Shown here: piece by piece, positions 12,056 to 22,793 of the stretch
Layout of the letters: each line of letters begins with the position of its first letter
How positions within the stretch are numbered: position 1 is the stretch's first letter
From: Oscheius onirici
Taxonomy: Eukaryota > Nematoda > Chromadorea > Rhabditida > Rhabditidae
Direction: 5' to 3'
Length of the DNA: 64,000 nt
NCBI GenBank assembly: GCA_932521025.1
Contig: OW051471.1
Coordinates: 4,340,001-4,404,000, forward strand
Program-made: the position numbers and the translations under genes
The notes under the pieces: generated by a model
What the model was told of the DNA's origin: nothing
What the model saw: only the letters and a program-made list of their open reading frames with translations
Database searches by the model: none

Positions 12056-12880
12056 TCTAAACTATTAAAAAGCTGTGGTGTCTGTGGTTGACTCTGTGTG
12101 TTTGTCTGTGTGTCTGTTTGTCCATGGCCACGAAATTTTGGTATATTCTTAAGAGTCGCCGTCTTCACCCAGACGACCCGGGTTCGATTCCGCTCCTCGC
12201 CAAATATTTTTGCTAAATTATTTTGAGTAGGAAATAGAGTCAGGGTAGCCGCTAGGGGATTAGGAGGGACCGGTTGATTTGTATAAGATCAGAGAGGAAT
12301 CATATGGCCTGAAAATAGGAAAATTCGTATCGGTTCTTTAGAAGGGACAGAATGGGAAAGAATGAAAAGGTCCGATTGGTTAGGTAAGGAAGAAGACGTG
12401 ACAGGATCAGGAGAGATCGGTTGACTGGGGAAGGGAGCAGAAGGGCTCAGAAGAGATCATTTGGCTTTGGAATTATTGACTCGGGAGGAGATCAGGAGTA
12501 AAGAAGAAAACACGGTAATACTCGAGCTGGCAACCCGAATTCTCGAATTCTACGCCTAAACAACCCCTAGAATCCGAAAACTACAAAGGAAAACCTTTGA
12601 TTTTCGAAGAAAACTCGTGGGAACAATAGTAGGCAAAGATTGCCTATTTCGCTCAAATTTTGGGCAGTGTTCGGATTCTAGGGGTTGTTTTAGGCGTAGA
12701 ATTCGATAAACATACTCAGAAAGTCTGAAAATGGGTGGAAAATGGGTAAAAACATAAAAATGGACACCAGGGGGTTGACGCGCCAAAATTTGAACTGGGG
12801 GGGGGGGGGGGGGTTGCCAGCTCGAGTATTACCGAAAACACAAGTCAAAAAAGCCGCCGACAGGCGGCGAAGCCGGCTGG
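12056..12880 (+). mobile_element. Non-autonomous Helitron with tRNA-like segment
   Basis: The 5' end is A|TCTAAACTATTAAAAAGC. The 3' end is a hairpin GCCGCC-GACA-GGCGGC followed by GAAGCCGGCTGG|T. A tRNA-like segment near 12165-12202 includes a B-box-like GGGTTCGATTCC. Downstream are degenerate units of the family's 30-bp tandem repeat (GATCAGAAGAGATCGG...). A foldback MITE (12513-12834) is nested inside. Related copies lie at 35181, 40923 and 51735 (reverse). There is no Rep/helicase ORF. Confidence 0.78.
12513..12834. mobile_element. Foldback MITE nested in Helitron
   Basis: The terminal inverted repeats are CGGTAATACTCGAGCTGGCA and its complement, with long inner arms around CTACGCCTAAACAACCCCTA. 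The flanking direct repeat is aaaaca (12507-12512 and 12835-12840). Sister Helitrons show the empty site gaagaaaacacaag, which confirms the boundaries. It contains a poly-G run at about 12797-12813. Confidence 0.82.
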
Positions 12881-13169
12881 TCCTCTTTTATTAAAACGCT
12901 AAGGTCGCCTGAAGTGTATTTCGAACTTTTCAACCCTTTTGCACTGTCAAAATGCGAATCTGAGGGCTATTGTTTTATCGGAATTTTGTGAGGGATCCGG
13001 CTACCACGTCCGTTTTTCGAAATAATCTCCTTTTCAGTTTTCAAGTCCCCCTACAGTTTGGCACTCTGAAGCCGCGGGTAACAAGTTATGTCCTGTCAAG
13101 AAATTTGGCAACAATTAAGTTTTGAACTTGGAAAAAAGTTGGAAAGTTCTATTACTGTTGTAGAGATAC

Positions 13170-13209
13170 GAAATGGGGTACGACGTCGTCAGACGACGAA
13201 GCCGGCTGG
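13170..13209 (+). mobile_element. Helitron 3' terminus (fragment)
   Basis: A hairpin CGTCGTC-AGACGACG is followed by AAGCCGGCTGG|T, the same 3' terminus as the element ending at 12880. No matching 5' end was located nearby. It may be a truncated element or an alternative end of the upstream one. Confidence 0.55.
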
Positions 13210-13472
13210 TGTATTATAAAAGTTCATTAAAAGTCAATAATTGAGCACACTATAACACCATTTGACGATAAAACTTGGGCGAATAATTACATAGCTCTTT
13301 AAATATAAAAGACTATACGAGTTGTACTGGAAAAGGGTGAAATAGTGAAGAGAATGGAAGGACAAGTGAATGACTAGTCTGGGACGTAGAACAAAGTTAA
13401 GCGTGAGGAATGAGGTGGATATTAATGCCTAACAGGGGAAGAACTGGTAAAGCACGATCATTTGATGAACAT

Positions 13473-15369
13473 CTACGTACTTTCTAGCGGAGAAGAGTTC
13501 GGGCACTGTCCGTTCAGTCTAGCGTAGGCCATTTCGCTAATTCCGAAATAGTGAACAAAGGCTGCAAAAACGACACAGACGTGGAACAGTTGATGACTCG
13601 AAAACTGAAACAGTTTGAAAATTGCCAGTAATTTTAGTTCACGAACCCAAATGTCGCACTTTCCGGGAAAGAAACGTTCCGGAGTTCGTGTGGCATAGAG
13701 AAGAGCTCCGAGAAGATACAGGAAGGCCATTAGAAGAAGCCAATGGAAGGCATTGTCTTCGAAAAGAGAGCGAATTCCGTCAGTTATGATGTAGTGGACG
13801 GTAGGAAGTATTCCGGAGCAACCCATGCCAACGAAGACACCTGAAATTGTTGAAAGCTACTTGAAATAGCACAAAAAACAGCACCTGCACGAATTGGACG
13901 ATATCGAGACTCGGAAAACTTGTCCCAGAGCGACACTACAATGGCACCGGCTCCAAGGACACAAACCATTGCTATATACGTGATTTTCGGTTCTCGTCGA
14001 CAGTAGAATCCATAATAAATCCATGGTATGAATGAACCAATGATGAGCAATGAAATTCCCATGTAATCAAGCCTGAAAAACAATTTGTACTCAGAAAATA
14101 AATGAAAAATTACTTGCAGAACAGCCTGACGATGCTCACTGAATGACAAGAAAGTGTGTGGAAAACGAAGGAGAGTCCAAGGCAAAGGACAGCTCCGGCG
14201 AAGAAAAATGAGAATACAACCTGAGCTGGTTTTGAGAGAAAGTTTGGATTTAGAATACCTTCTCCTGGAATTGAATGTGATTGTCTGGCCGAGAAAGGAA
14301 CCATACGCCAAGAATAGCAAAGGCGGCACATCCTGAAAACATGCTTATCAGATAGCTTGCCTTTTTCATGAGAGTTCTTTCAAGTTTAGCTTCCACGATC
14401 AAACAACGAACGGCATTTGTCTGGCCCGACTCACGTGGTCTATCTCCCCACGTGAGAGGGATGACACGAGGGCAGACGGATGACAGTGTAATCGGGTCGA
14501 ACGAAACAGTTGAAGCGACATTATTATTTGTGACATTTCGAACTGATTTGATGTAAATCGATGTGATTACCAACAAGTTTTTTAACTTCTTTCAACCAAA
14601 AAATGGACATACCAATGAGATGTGTCCAAATGTTTCCAGTCTCGGAATGCAAACAGAAGATGCTTTTGAAGCATTCGGCCACAGACGGCAAGGGAGGACG
14701 ATGGCCATGTCTAGATTGGGGATGAAGTGAATAATAAATAAACAAAATAAACCGTAAAAATTCGTTATCTTGAAGCCATTCGGGAAGATGCTCGTATTTC
14801 AAAACTTTCCATCGAGCGTGATAGGTTTTCGTGACCAGGCCAGTCTCATCGGAAACGCTTTCTTGAACATCAACAAGAAGTTCGTCCTCCTCTCCTCTTT
14901 TCAATTCGCTGACGTCCATCTCGACCTGTCTCCACTGTCCTCCCTTCTTTCTTCTGTATCGCAGAGTCGAATGACGAGGACGTTCATCGTCACTACCTGA
15001 ATATGATTACGTGATATGAAAAATATATGGAACAACCGGGTCTGTGCATAGATCCTAGTCTAGAACGACAGCCAATAAGTTCACTATCGCTGAGAGATCC
15101 TAAATATATGTTACACAAAATATCAATTGCACTGACCAAAATCTTCGTCATCAGAATTTGGCTGGGATACGACGGTGGTCTTCCGGGAAACTACGACTTC
15201 CATTTCCTCGCCAGTCTTTCTAGCAGCGGGATTTTTGACCTTAAAAGAATTTCTGTAGAGAATATAAGAAAGATACCTGGACTGTCGTGCTGTCCTCGAG
15301 AAGACCGGAGAACTCATGGTTTTTGTCGTTCAGAAGCTGCGAAAGAGCTTCGTCAATATCTTGATTCAT
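13473..15369 (-). CDS. Adiponectin-receptor-like PAQR membrane protein
   Basis: This is a seven-transmembrane PAQR protein of the AdipoR1/2 (nematode PAQR-1/PAQR-2) group, which controls membrane lipid fluidity and ceramide metabolism. A cytosolic acidic N-terminus (MNQDIDEALSQLLNDKNHEF, ATG 15369) leads into family signatures. These are KVLKYEHLPEWLQDNEFLRHGHRPPLPS, which is split by an intron; CFKSIFCLHSETGNIWTHL; and LSFVFHTLSCHS, which contains one of the zinc-binding His residues. Further signatures are GSFIPWIYYGFYC, RTPERFFPGKCDIW and SHQLFHVCVVFAAFVHYFG, which contains the C-terminal HxxxH pair. All helices expected of the family are present. It is divergent with MINDY (about 770 bp between start codons). 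Confidence 0.93.
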
Positions 15370-16143
15370 TTTTGCCGTCGTATCGCTCTCTCAGTCTGAA
15401 GATTCATTGAAGAAATGCGGCTGCTGACGGGTGAACCCCGTTTGTTTGAAGAAAGGCTAGGATGCCCTATTTGGCCGAAAAGGACAGCGGAAAACATGCT
15501 GAGTGAAAGTTAGATTTATATACCCATGTACGTTAGACATTCGATCAGCTGTTCAAAGAGAAACATGAACAAAATATTACAGCCGAGCTATTTAGTACGG
15601 AGAGTTTTCGAAGTGCTTTCTTTTCATTCGAAGGAGAATGAATTGGATAAATTACTTGAGCCAGTCGACAGGGGCAGACGATTCACAGATAAAAGTGGGA
15701 GGGACCAACGACACGCAGAGGGCATATATTGGCCAAATTTGTGTCATTTATATATTGTGTCGGGGAACACAATTAAGTACGACGGATGGGAAAATCTAGC
15801 AAATCATTAAAGAAAAGGGGAGAAAAAAGACGACAAAAAGAGAGGAGAGTGAGGAAAGTTGTGAAGGATTTTTTTTTAAACTAGAAGCACTTGATGACTC
15901 ATTTCTGAAACTTGTCCGTCCGATAAACATTTATTTTTTTCTCAAAACGAGACTTTTTTTTTCATCACCGACAAATTTATGTAAACAATTATTAGAACCT
16001 AGCCTAAATGTTTTCGCAATATGTTCGCCAGTCTTGCGGGGAAAACAACGCTGAGCATGTCATGCCCATGCAGCAGATACGATTTGCTTCTACTCTTTCC
16101 TTTCCAGATTTTATCTCCATCGATTTCAAACATGTTTTAGAAA
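15370..16143. promoter_or_regulatory. Divergent intergenic region PAQR / MINDY
   Basis: About 770 bp separate two divergent start codons. The only coding-like content is shadow ORFs. It presumably contains both promoters, but no specific motif can be supported. The acceptor-like catgttttag ends 3 nt before the MINDY ATG. Confidence 0.4.
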
Positions 16144-17719
16144 ATGACAGCAGAGCTCGAAAGTAGCGATTCGCAGCAAAATGTCCAGAAGGAAGTCAAA
16201 GAACTCTTAAATCAAGTCCTCAACGATGTTTCTGACAATGTGGTAGTAGCATTTTTTTTTGATTACCTAGCAAACTATCAGATTATTCCAATGGAAAGAC
16301 TGGCTATTTCAAGAGATCCAGTGCTGAAATATGTTCCCGAGGGAGAACCTTCCAATCATATTCAAGAGGAATATCCAGTCCATAGCAAAGAAGCAGCTCA
16401 AATCCCTGAACCAGCCTTATCTGAAGAGGTTAACGACGATCTGTTTCACGTAGTATTTCTTTTATTCTCTCTTCGAGATCGTTGTTTAGACTCGTGCCAT
16501 TCAATTCAGGGACGGAACGCGGCGAATTGTTATGCAATCACAAAATGGACCGTGTCCTCTAATAGCAGCCGTGAATGCGTTGTCTTTACTAGGTCAGTCT
16601 ATTTCTATCTATTGAATAGTACATATTCAGGCCGTCTCTCTATTCCAGCCAAAAGTATCGTAGCTAAACTGGACGGATTCGTAGCCCGAGCCGAATTGAC
16701 AGATCTGATAGGAAGCCTAGTCATTGTCCCACCCAATATTTCTCCAGTTGATTCATTTTCATCTTAACTGTCTCCTTTTCTAGGAATTGCTTCCCAACTA
16801 CGAGAGAAAGGTAGCCGATGTTCTCGAAATATTGCCCGGACTAGGATTTGGACTGGAAGTCAATGTAAAGTAAGCGATTGAAAATCAGATTTTCATGGTT
16901 AAAATCTTCAGATTTGACGACATTACGGCCTTCGAATACACGAAGCAAATCGATCTTTTTGATCTGCTCGGACTACGTCTTTATCATTCGTGGAAAGTGG
17001 AAGGAGAATACGGTATACTTTAATTCTGTTCACTCTTTAAATTATTAGCTTTAGTTGATGCCGTTGGAGACCAAACATACAGCCAAGTTGCGGAAAAGGC
17101 CGTAACAAACTGCGTACTCAGTGACTTCCTGATGTCCACCCAGTCCCAGATGACATACTCGGGCCTGTTCGCCTTACAAGAATCAGTTCCCGACAATTCA
17201 ATTGCCATCCTTTTCCGCAACAATCACTTCCACACCATACTTCGTCAAAACAACAAGTTGTATCTACTGGCCACGGACGAGGGCTTCTTGGGACAGCCGG
17301 CCATCTGGGAAGTTCTTGAAAACATTGAAGGTTCGGACAGTCTCCTTTTCACAATTGAGCGTACTTTAGGAGATTCCGACTGGGTGGATATGAACTTCAG
17401 GCCGTTGAAGACGAGCCAAGAAACAGTTTCCCATACATCTCAGCAACCTACTCCTTCGGGATCGACATCAGAATCAATTCCTTCTTCTATTTCAGAGTCA
17501 GTTATTTTGTTTTCCTTCTCAAAACGTTTTCAGCTTCGAACTGGCCAAACAGCTCTATCTGGAAGAAGTACAGCTACAGAAAAACCAAGAAGCTTTGCGC
17601 AGTACCGCCGGCTCTAAACACAGTTCTCCGAAAACACAGGTTCGTAGAAAAGAAAAAGATCCAGCTGTAAGTGCCGTTCTTAATTTCAAATTATTGATTT
17701 TCAGTGCCAAATCATGTAA
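16144..17719 (+). CDS. MINDY-1/2-type deubiquitinase (FAM63)
   Basis: This is a cysteine deubiquitinase that trims K48-linked ubiquitin chains. The acidic N-terminus is followed by the catalytic Cys motif in QSQNGPCPLIAAVNALSLL (about 16538-16592). Downstream are LPGLGFGLEVNVKF, FDLLGLRLYHSW and the FRNNHFHTILRQNNKLYLLATDEGF region containing the catalytic His (about 17212-17290). The C-terminal helix (LYLEEVQLQKNQEAL) resembles a ubiquitin-interacting motif. The last exon encodes CQIM before the TAA at 17717-17719. This is a CaaX prenylation box, as also reported for MINDY-1/2, so membrane tethering is likely. AATAAA is at 17805-17810. Makorin follows after 182 nt, another ubiquitin-pathway gene. 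Confidence 0.92.
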
Positions 17720-17901
17720 CTGCTCCCTCCCATTCATTTTCTGTAAATATCGGCGGTATTTGTGATAGCTAGTGTGTGTTTGTATTACCGGTAACTTTTC
17801 TTGCAATAAAACGTACACATTCTTATTTTTCGTTTTTTTTATTGGAGCTCCACTATTTACTTCTTTTATAATTTATTAGCCTCACTTGCATTTACTTCAG
17901 G

Positions 17902-19572
17902 ATGTCTTCGTCGTCTTCAGGAAGTCAACTGTGCAGATATTTCGCCAGTGGCTGCTGTCGACAGGGCGATCGATGTATCTTCTCTCACGACCGTTCCAGT
18001 CGAGCAGACACTGTCTGTCGTTTCTACACCAAGGGACAGTACGTTTTTAAGTCCTGGTGCATAAGTGGAGGTCTTAAAAAAAGAACGCAATTTTCCAAAG
18101 TATGCTTCTAGCCTAAGCTTTTAGCAGGGGTTATCACTCTCGCTGTGCATCTGAGTTGGGCTGTAGAAGTCATAACTTTCTTTCTTTGTTGCAAAAAGCA
18201 ACTTTGTTATGAGAAATCCGAGCGACAGAAAGAAAGAAAAAAAAACTGAAAACAAGCGATAAAAACCAGTTTTCTGGAAAAAAAACCATTTTTATTTTTT
18301 TAAGACCCCCGATACTTTTTAAAACCCCCTTTTTTTAGGACCCCCGATACTTTTTCAGACCCCCGAAGTTTCTTAAGACTCCCACTTATGCACTAGGACC
18401 CGTTTTTATACATCCGTCTTCACTATCGACATTTCAGCTGTGGCTATGGCACCGCTTGTCGATACGACCATGTTCGTCCGAAAAAGCCCGAAACGGAACA
18501 GAAGAAAACGCCATCTATCCCGAAACCGGTCAAATTGCCAGCTCCTGGACTGAATACTGACGCTCCGGAGTTTGTTCCAAGCTGGAAGAGAGCTCAGAAA
18601 GGAGCCAGTTATTCTCAGGCTGCCGGTTCGATGCCTGTTGAAGTCGCTCCGGAAAAGGAGATTCCACTGTGTCCCTACTTCGATGTGGGCGAGTGCAACA
18701 AGCAAGACTGCAAATTCATCCATGGGCAGACCTGTGAACTCTGTAATCGGAACTGTCTGCATCCGTTCGATGAAGAGCAGCAGCGACAGCATTTCATGGT
18801 GATTTTACCGTTGTTTTGAATTTATTTCCGCCATTTTAGGAATGTTCTGCATCACACGAGCTGGCGATGGAAGAAGCTTTTGCGGAAGCTCGCAGTGCCG
18901 GAAAATGTTGCGGTATTTGTATGGAAAACATTCGCGACAAGAGTCTCCGATTCGGCATTCTCAACAACTGTCGACACTGCTTTTGTCTGGAATGTATTCG
19001 GTCCTGGAGGAAAAATCAGGGCTTCGAGACTAAAGTTGTCAGGTTTGTTCAAATTTTTTTGATTCTTCAACTTTTCCAAATCTAGATCGTGTCCAGAATG
19101 CCGTCAACACAGTGATTTTGTCATTCCTTCAATAATTTGGGTGGAAGACGATCAGGAAAAGAATGTTTTACTCGAATTGTACAAGGAAAATACCGGACAG
19201 AAACAGTGTAAATACTATAAAGTAGGTCTTTTTTTCTTTATTTTACCAACAACATCTTTAGGACCGTGCAGCGGGTACCGGCTGTCCGTTTGGCAACAAG
19301 TGCTTCTACAAACATCAATTGCCTGACGGTTAATCATAATTTTCACTGTATCTACTGAAATAATGAATTACAGGTACACTCGATCCCGGAGAGAGTCCTC
19401 ACGTCAGAAGACGTCCTCTTCTCTCCGAATTCATCTTCAGGTTCCTTTTTCTTTCTTCTGCGAAAAACCATGTAAACTCAGAATGGATTCCGACGATGAA
19501 AGTGGCGAAGACGACGAATCGTACTACCAGCAAATTGTCCGTCTTCTGAGTGCTCATCTTCGAATCGATTGA
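17902..19572 (+). CDS. Makorin RING-type E3 ubiquitin ligase
   Basis: The start ATG 17902 directly follows tttacttcag. Two CCCH fingers (CRYFASGCCRQGDRCIFSH, and a second split by intron 1 as CRFYTKGHCGYGTACRYDH) are followed by a third (CPYFDVGECNKQDCKFIHG). Then come the makorin Cys-His motif (CELCNRNCLHPFDEEQQRQH), a C3HC4 RING (CGICMENI...CRHCFCLECIRSW...CPECR) and a fourth CCCH finger (CKYYK...GTGCPFGNKCFYKH). This order defines makorins, which are RNA-binding E3 ligases. It ends SAHLRID before the TGA at 19570-19572, with AATAAA at 19649-19654. Intron 1 is inflated by a hAT-like MITE (18050-18400). Confidence 0.94.
18050..18400. mobile_element. hAT-like MITE in makorin intron 1
   Basis: The ends AGTCCTGGTGCATAAGTGG and CCACTTATG-CACTAGGACC are inverted repeats. 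They are flanked by a perfect 8-bp duplication cgttttta (18042-18049 and 18401-18408). Removing the element and one duplication leaves a 40-nt intron, the usual size here. The interior is low-complexity and there is no transposase. Confidence 0.88.
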
Positions 19573-19742
19573 TATCCCTTTCACTGTAGATCTACTTGTT
19601 ACGTGTACTCATTCTTCTGGTTTCCAACCCGCTGTTTAGGTTTCTTCTAATAAATGCTTTTGTTCATTTTCACTCTTTCTTCATTGGTTGTTCCTTAGTT
19701 ATCTAACAACAGGACTGAAACCGGAAAACTCAGATAGATTTA

Positions 19743-21166
19743 TGTATGAAAAAGTCCTGAACGAGAAGGCAATAGCTGGAGACGTGGTTGATCGACTGAG
19801 AGATATCACCAATGCCCCTCTTCCTTCTTGTATTGAAGCCGCCAGATCCATTTTGGACTGTTTATCCGACTACGTTCAGTAATTTTGTCCGTTTACAGGC
19901 AAAAAGTTTCATTCAGTGAGGATTCTTTTGCCAAAATAGTCTCTGCGATGCGCAGTTTCGAGATAGACGTGGACAATTGTCGCGACTCGAAGGTGTTCGA
20001 CATGCTGATACAACGATTGGAAGGCATTTTTCACGAAAAGGAGGAACTAAGCTATTCGGTCAGTCAAGATGACGAACAACTCGTCGAATATTTGAATCTT
20101 CTGGCGGACACTGTTGTAAGTTTTGCCCTTCTCTTTCAAAAATCCTATTTCAGAGTAAAACCGATCCGAAAATAGCTTGTAAAGCCGTCTCTCGTCATGA
20201 CTTCAGCTGGCTGAACTCGCTCATAAACCTCTTCCAAATGGTAGTTCGTTGTTGATTCTACGAAACCAACTTCCAGGACCAGAACGACAGAGTTCACGAG
20301 GCAGTCGTTCAGTGCATAGATATCTTGACTGCAACTTGCCCTTTGGCTCCGTATTTCGTAGAATCGAAACTTCCCGTTGTCATAGCCCACAAGGTATATT
20401 TCGATTACCTTTTCTACTGTTCAACTCTTTGTAACTTATCGTTAATTTGCCAAATCTCCGAAACCAACATCTGTTTTTAGATTCCCGTAGCCAGTAAGGC
20501 TCTCTCGACGATCGACAAACTGTCTCTGGTGTTGCTGGCTCGACTATTTTCCACATCTGCTCAACCACCGTTATCCCATTTTGGTTAGCATCCCTTCGTG
20601 TTAATACCTATAAATTTACAGATACGATAGATGCCTCATTTGTAGAACGATTATTGGGCCGCTTCGAAAAAGATCAGGAGCTGGTCTTGAACTGCCTGAT
20701 TGCCATCAATTCTTCTGTTCCTGAGTTCCACATGAATCCCGTCATGACGGCTCTATCTTCCAACAGAATTGCCCTTTTTGGCGAAATATTCACTAGCAAT
20801 TTGAACAAGAGCTTTTCAGGTTTTCCTGTTTATTTTTCGCACTCAATGTATGTTCAGAACAGGTACTCAGACTCCTATTGGACATTCTCACTTGTGATCG
20901 ATTGATAGACGATCTCTTTTACAGTAACGATCTCACAGTTCTGAAACAAGTGCTCAGTAGAGAACTTGTCAACGATGAGCGCGAAAAAGTATGTTGATTC
21001 AGGGCTGCAAATGTCATTTTTCCAGATTCGCTCACTCTGCCTCGAAGCAATTGAAAACTGCGCTCTGAATGGGATTTCATGCCACGATATTCGGTCAGCT
21101 GTCGAGCAAAGCACGGTTGAAGAAACTAGGAAGATCCGCGTATTGGAAATCATTGATTCCTGTTAG
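19743..21166 (+). CDS. SPIN90/Dip1/Ldb17-like Arp2/3 regulator, LRD only
   Basis: This alpha-helical armadillo-like protein of about 400 residues is spread over some eight exons. The best family signature is near the C-terminus: the exon at about 20860-20990 reads LRLLLDILTCDRLIDDLFYS followed by NDLTVLKQVLSREL. This closely follows the conserved LRLLLDIFT...FFYTNDL-type motif of the NCKIPSD/SPIN90 leucine-rich domain. Proteins of this family activate Arp2/3 to make linear actin filaments. No SH3 domain is seen, so it resembles the LRD-only yeast Dip1 form. The start is uncertain: ATG 19743 follows an acceptor (aacaacag at about 19732), and the gene lies about 170 nt after makorin on the same strand. 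AATAAA is at 21248-21253. Confidence 0.68.
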
Positions 21167-21600
21167 ATTGATATTGGTTTCACGTTATACGTTGATACTT
21201 GTATTCCTAGAGATTGTGCTCGTACATGTACAGATTTTTACGTAGATAATAAAGAGCTGTTATACTTTTCGTGTAATTTGGTTGTTTGTTGTCTAAAACA
21301 AGCCAGGAGTTGCACAATAAGCTCGAGGACGTGAATGCGTATTTACTTTTCGAAACGACATTTTCATTCTAACGCCACCCGATTTAGCCATCTTTTATTT
21401 TTATTTACCAGAAGTCGCTGCCAAAGTGAATGTTTTTTCGGTCCTCAAAAGTAGAAAAAAAGAAATATTGCCCCAGTTAATTTGTAGTGCAAATTAACTG
21501 GACGGCCCCAGTTAATTTGCACTACAAATCACTAAAAGAGGGTGTTCAGCTCAAAGCGAAAAGCCTTATAACAGCGCAGAGTCTACAAAATTCTCAACTC

Positions 21601-22423
21601 TCAGTTTCCCGAGGTCGATTTAACCATCATTTCGTTCTTCTGAACTTTCTGAAGAAGTGACGAAATTTTGAAACAGTTCGGTCTACCCCAGGGTTGAGCG
21701 GACAGCGGATTTTTGCGCGTACACGAACACCGACCGAACAGTCGCATTGTTTTTTTGGGTCGAACCGAACACGGACCGAACCGAGCACTTTTTGTACAGA
21801 ACACGTCCGCGTGTCCCAAAATCCGTCCCACGGACGGACTGTTCGACGAACATCGACACGAACACGGCACGAACAATTCGAAAACGAAGCGGACACGGAC
21901 GTCCACGTCTCCCAATGTTCGACGTCGAACACGGACTGTTCGTGTTCGTGTCCGGCCCAAACGAACATCGAACACTGACGTCCGCCCAAACCTGGTAGAT
22001 TCCACCTCCTCAGCGGGTGCAGTACGGGTAAAACCGGCGTTGTTTTCACAGAATAGTTTTTTCCTTGTTGATTTCCTGCTGCATTCTCTGAGTCCAGAAG
22101 ATTCCCTGTAGCCCTGTCATTCCCAGCCCTTAGCTGATCTGCTTTCGTGCGGAATCCCAAATTGACCGATTCGACACTATCACTACCCAAATTAGCCCTG
22201 ATTCGTCAACTAAAATAATCCATATCGAAATTTCTAAAATAGCAAACAGAAAGTGGCCGAGACTAAAGCCATTAGGCGGAAACAGCAATACATGCGTAAG
22301 TGTTGCGGACCAAAAATCTATCAACACTCGGTTTCCCGCGGTCGATTTGCCTACGATTTCGGGCTTCTAAACGTTCTAAAGAAGTGACAAAAGTTTGAAG
22401 CAGTTCGCTCTACCCCGCAACGT
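21601..22423. repeat. Direct repeat pair flanking a hAT-like insert
   Basis: About 97 bp at 21601-21697 (landmarks GGTCGATTT, AAGAAGTGACGAAA, CAGTTCGGTCTACCCC) recurs at 22327-22423 with roughly 80 percent identity. The left copy is interrupted or terminated by the element starting at 21689. Confidence 0.6.
21689..21994. mobile_element. hAT-like MITE rich in CGAACA/CGGAC motifs
   Basis: The ends are CAGGGTTGAGCGGAC and, in complement, CAGGTTTGGGCGGAC (13 of 15 identical). Between them are dense, degenerate repeats of GTTCG and CGGAC on both strands, which give many shadow ORFs rich in Arg and Thr. No convincing 8-bp duplication was found, so the boundaries are tentative. Confidence 0.5.
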
Positions 22424-22793
22424 ATATAGAGACCGTACGGGCGGGGCACGGCGGACGCCAGTAGCGAAATCTCGCCCAAAACCTCATAAAGCTTTTCCCT
22501 CTTCCATTTCTTTATACTTCTACCATTTTCGTGTTCATATAGCAAAATGCATACGCTCTTTCACTTAGAAACAAAAACTAACAGAAAAAGTGTTGAAAAC
22601 ACCGAGAAAAAAGCAAAACAATAGTAATTTTATCGTTACGTACGCATTTTCATTGAAACGCAAAAGGCTTCGGACGGACAGACGGAGACGACAGCCCCTT
22701 CAATATTAGAGATTGCTGTTTTACTTTCTTAGTTTCCTAGGAAAAAATGCCCTATGTATTTTTCTTTGTTTTATTACTGTTTTCTAGGTAGAT

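Larger units (their letters stand above)
11365..13472. other. Repeat-rich intergenic region
   Basis: No gene is seen. The region holds a hAT-like MITE, a small hairpin, a Helitron with a nested MITE, and a second Helitron 3' end. All are listed separately. Confidence 0.75.
21167..22793. other. Repeat-bearing intergenic region
   Basis: No gene is seen. It contains a direct repeat pair (21601-21697 and 22327-22423), a CGAACA/CGGAC-rich element (21689-21994), and a short palindrome of CCAGTTAATTTGCACTACAAA type near 21470-21530. Confidence 0.6.

Noticed and set aside
19879-19900. A 20-nt intron (gtaattttgtccgtttacag) in the SPIN90-like gene
   Set aside because: The next acceptor (ttcattcag) gives a normal 38-nt intron in the same frame, so the ultra-short intron is not needed.
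21601-22190. Long overlapping Arg/Thr-rich ORFs on both strands
   Set aside because: They arise from the CGAACA/CGGAC repeat words and have no domain or splice support.
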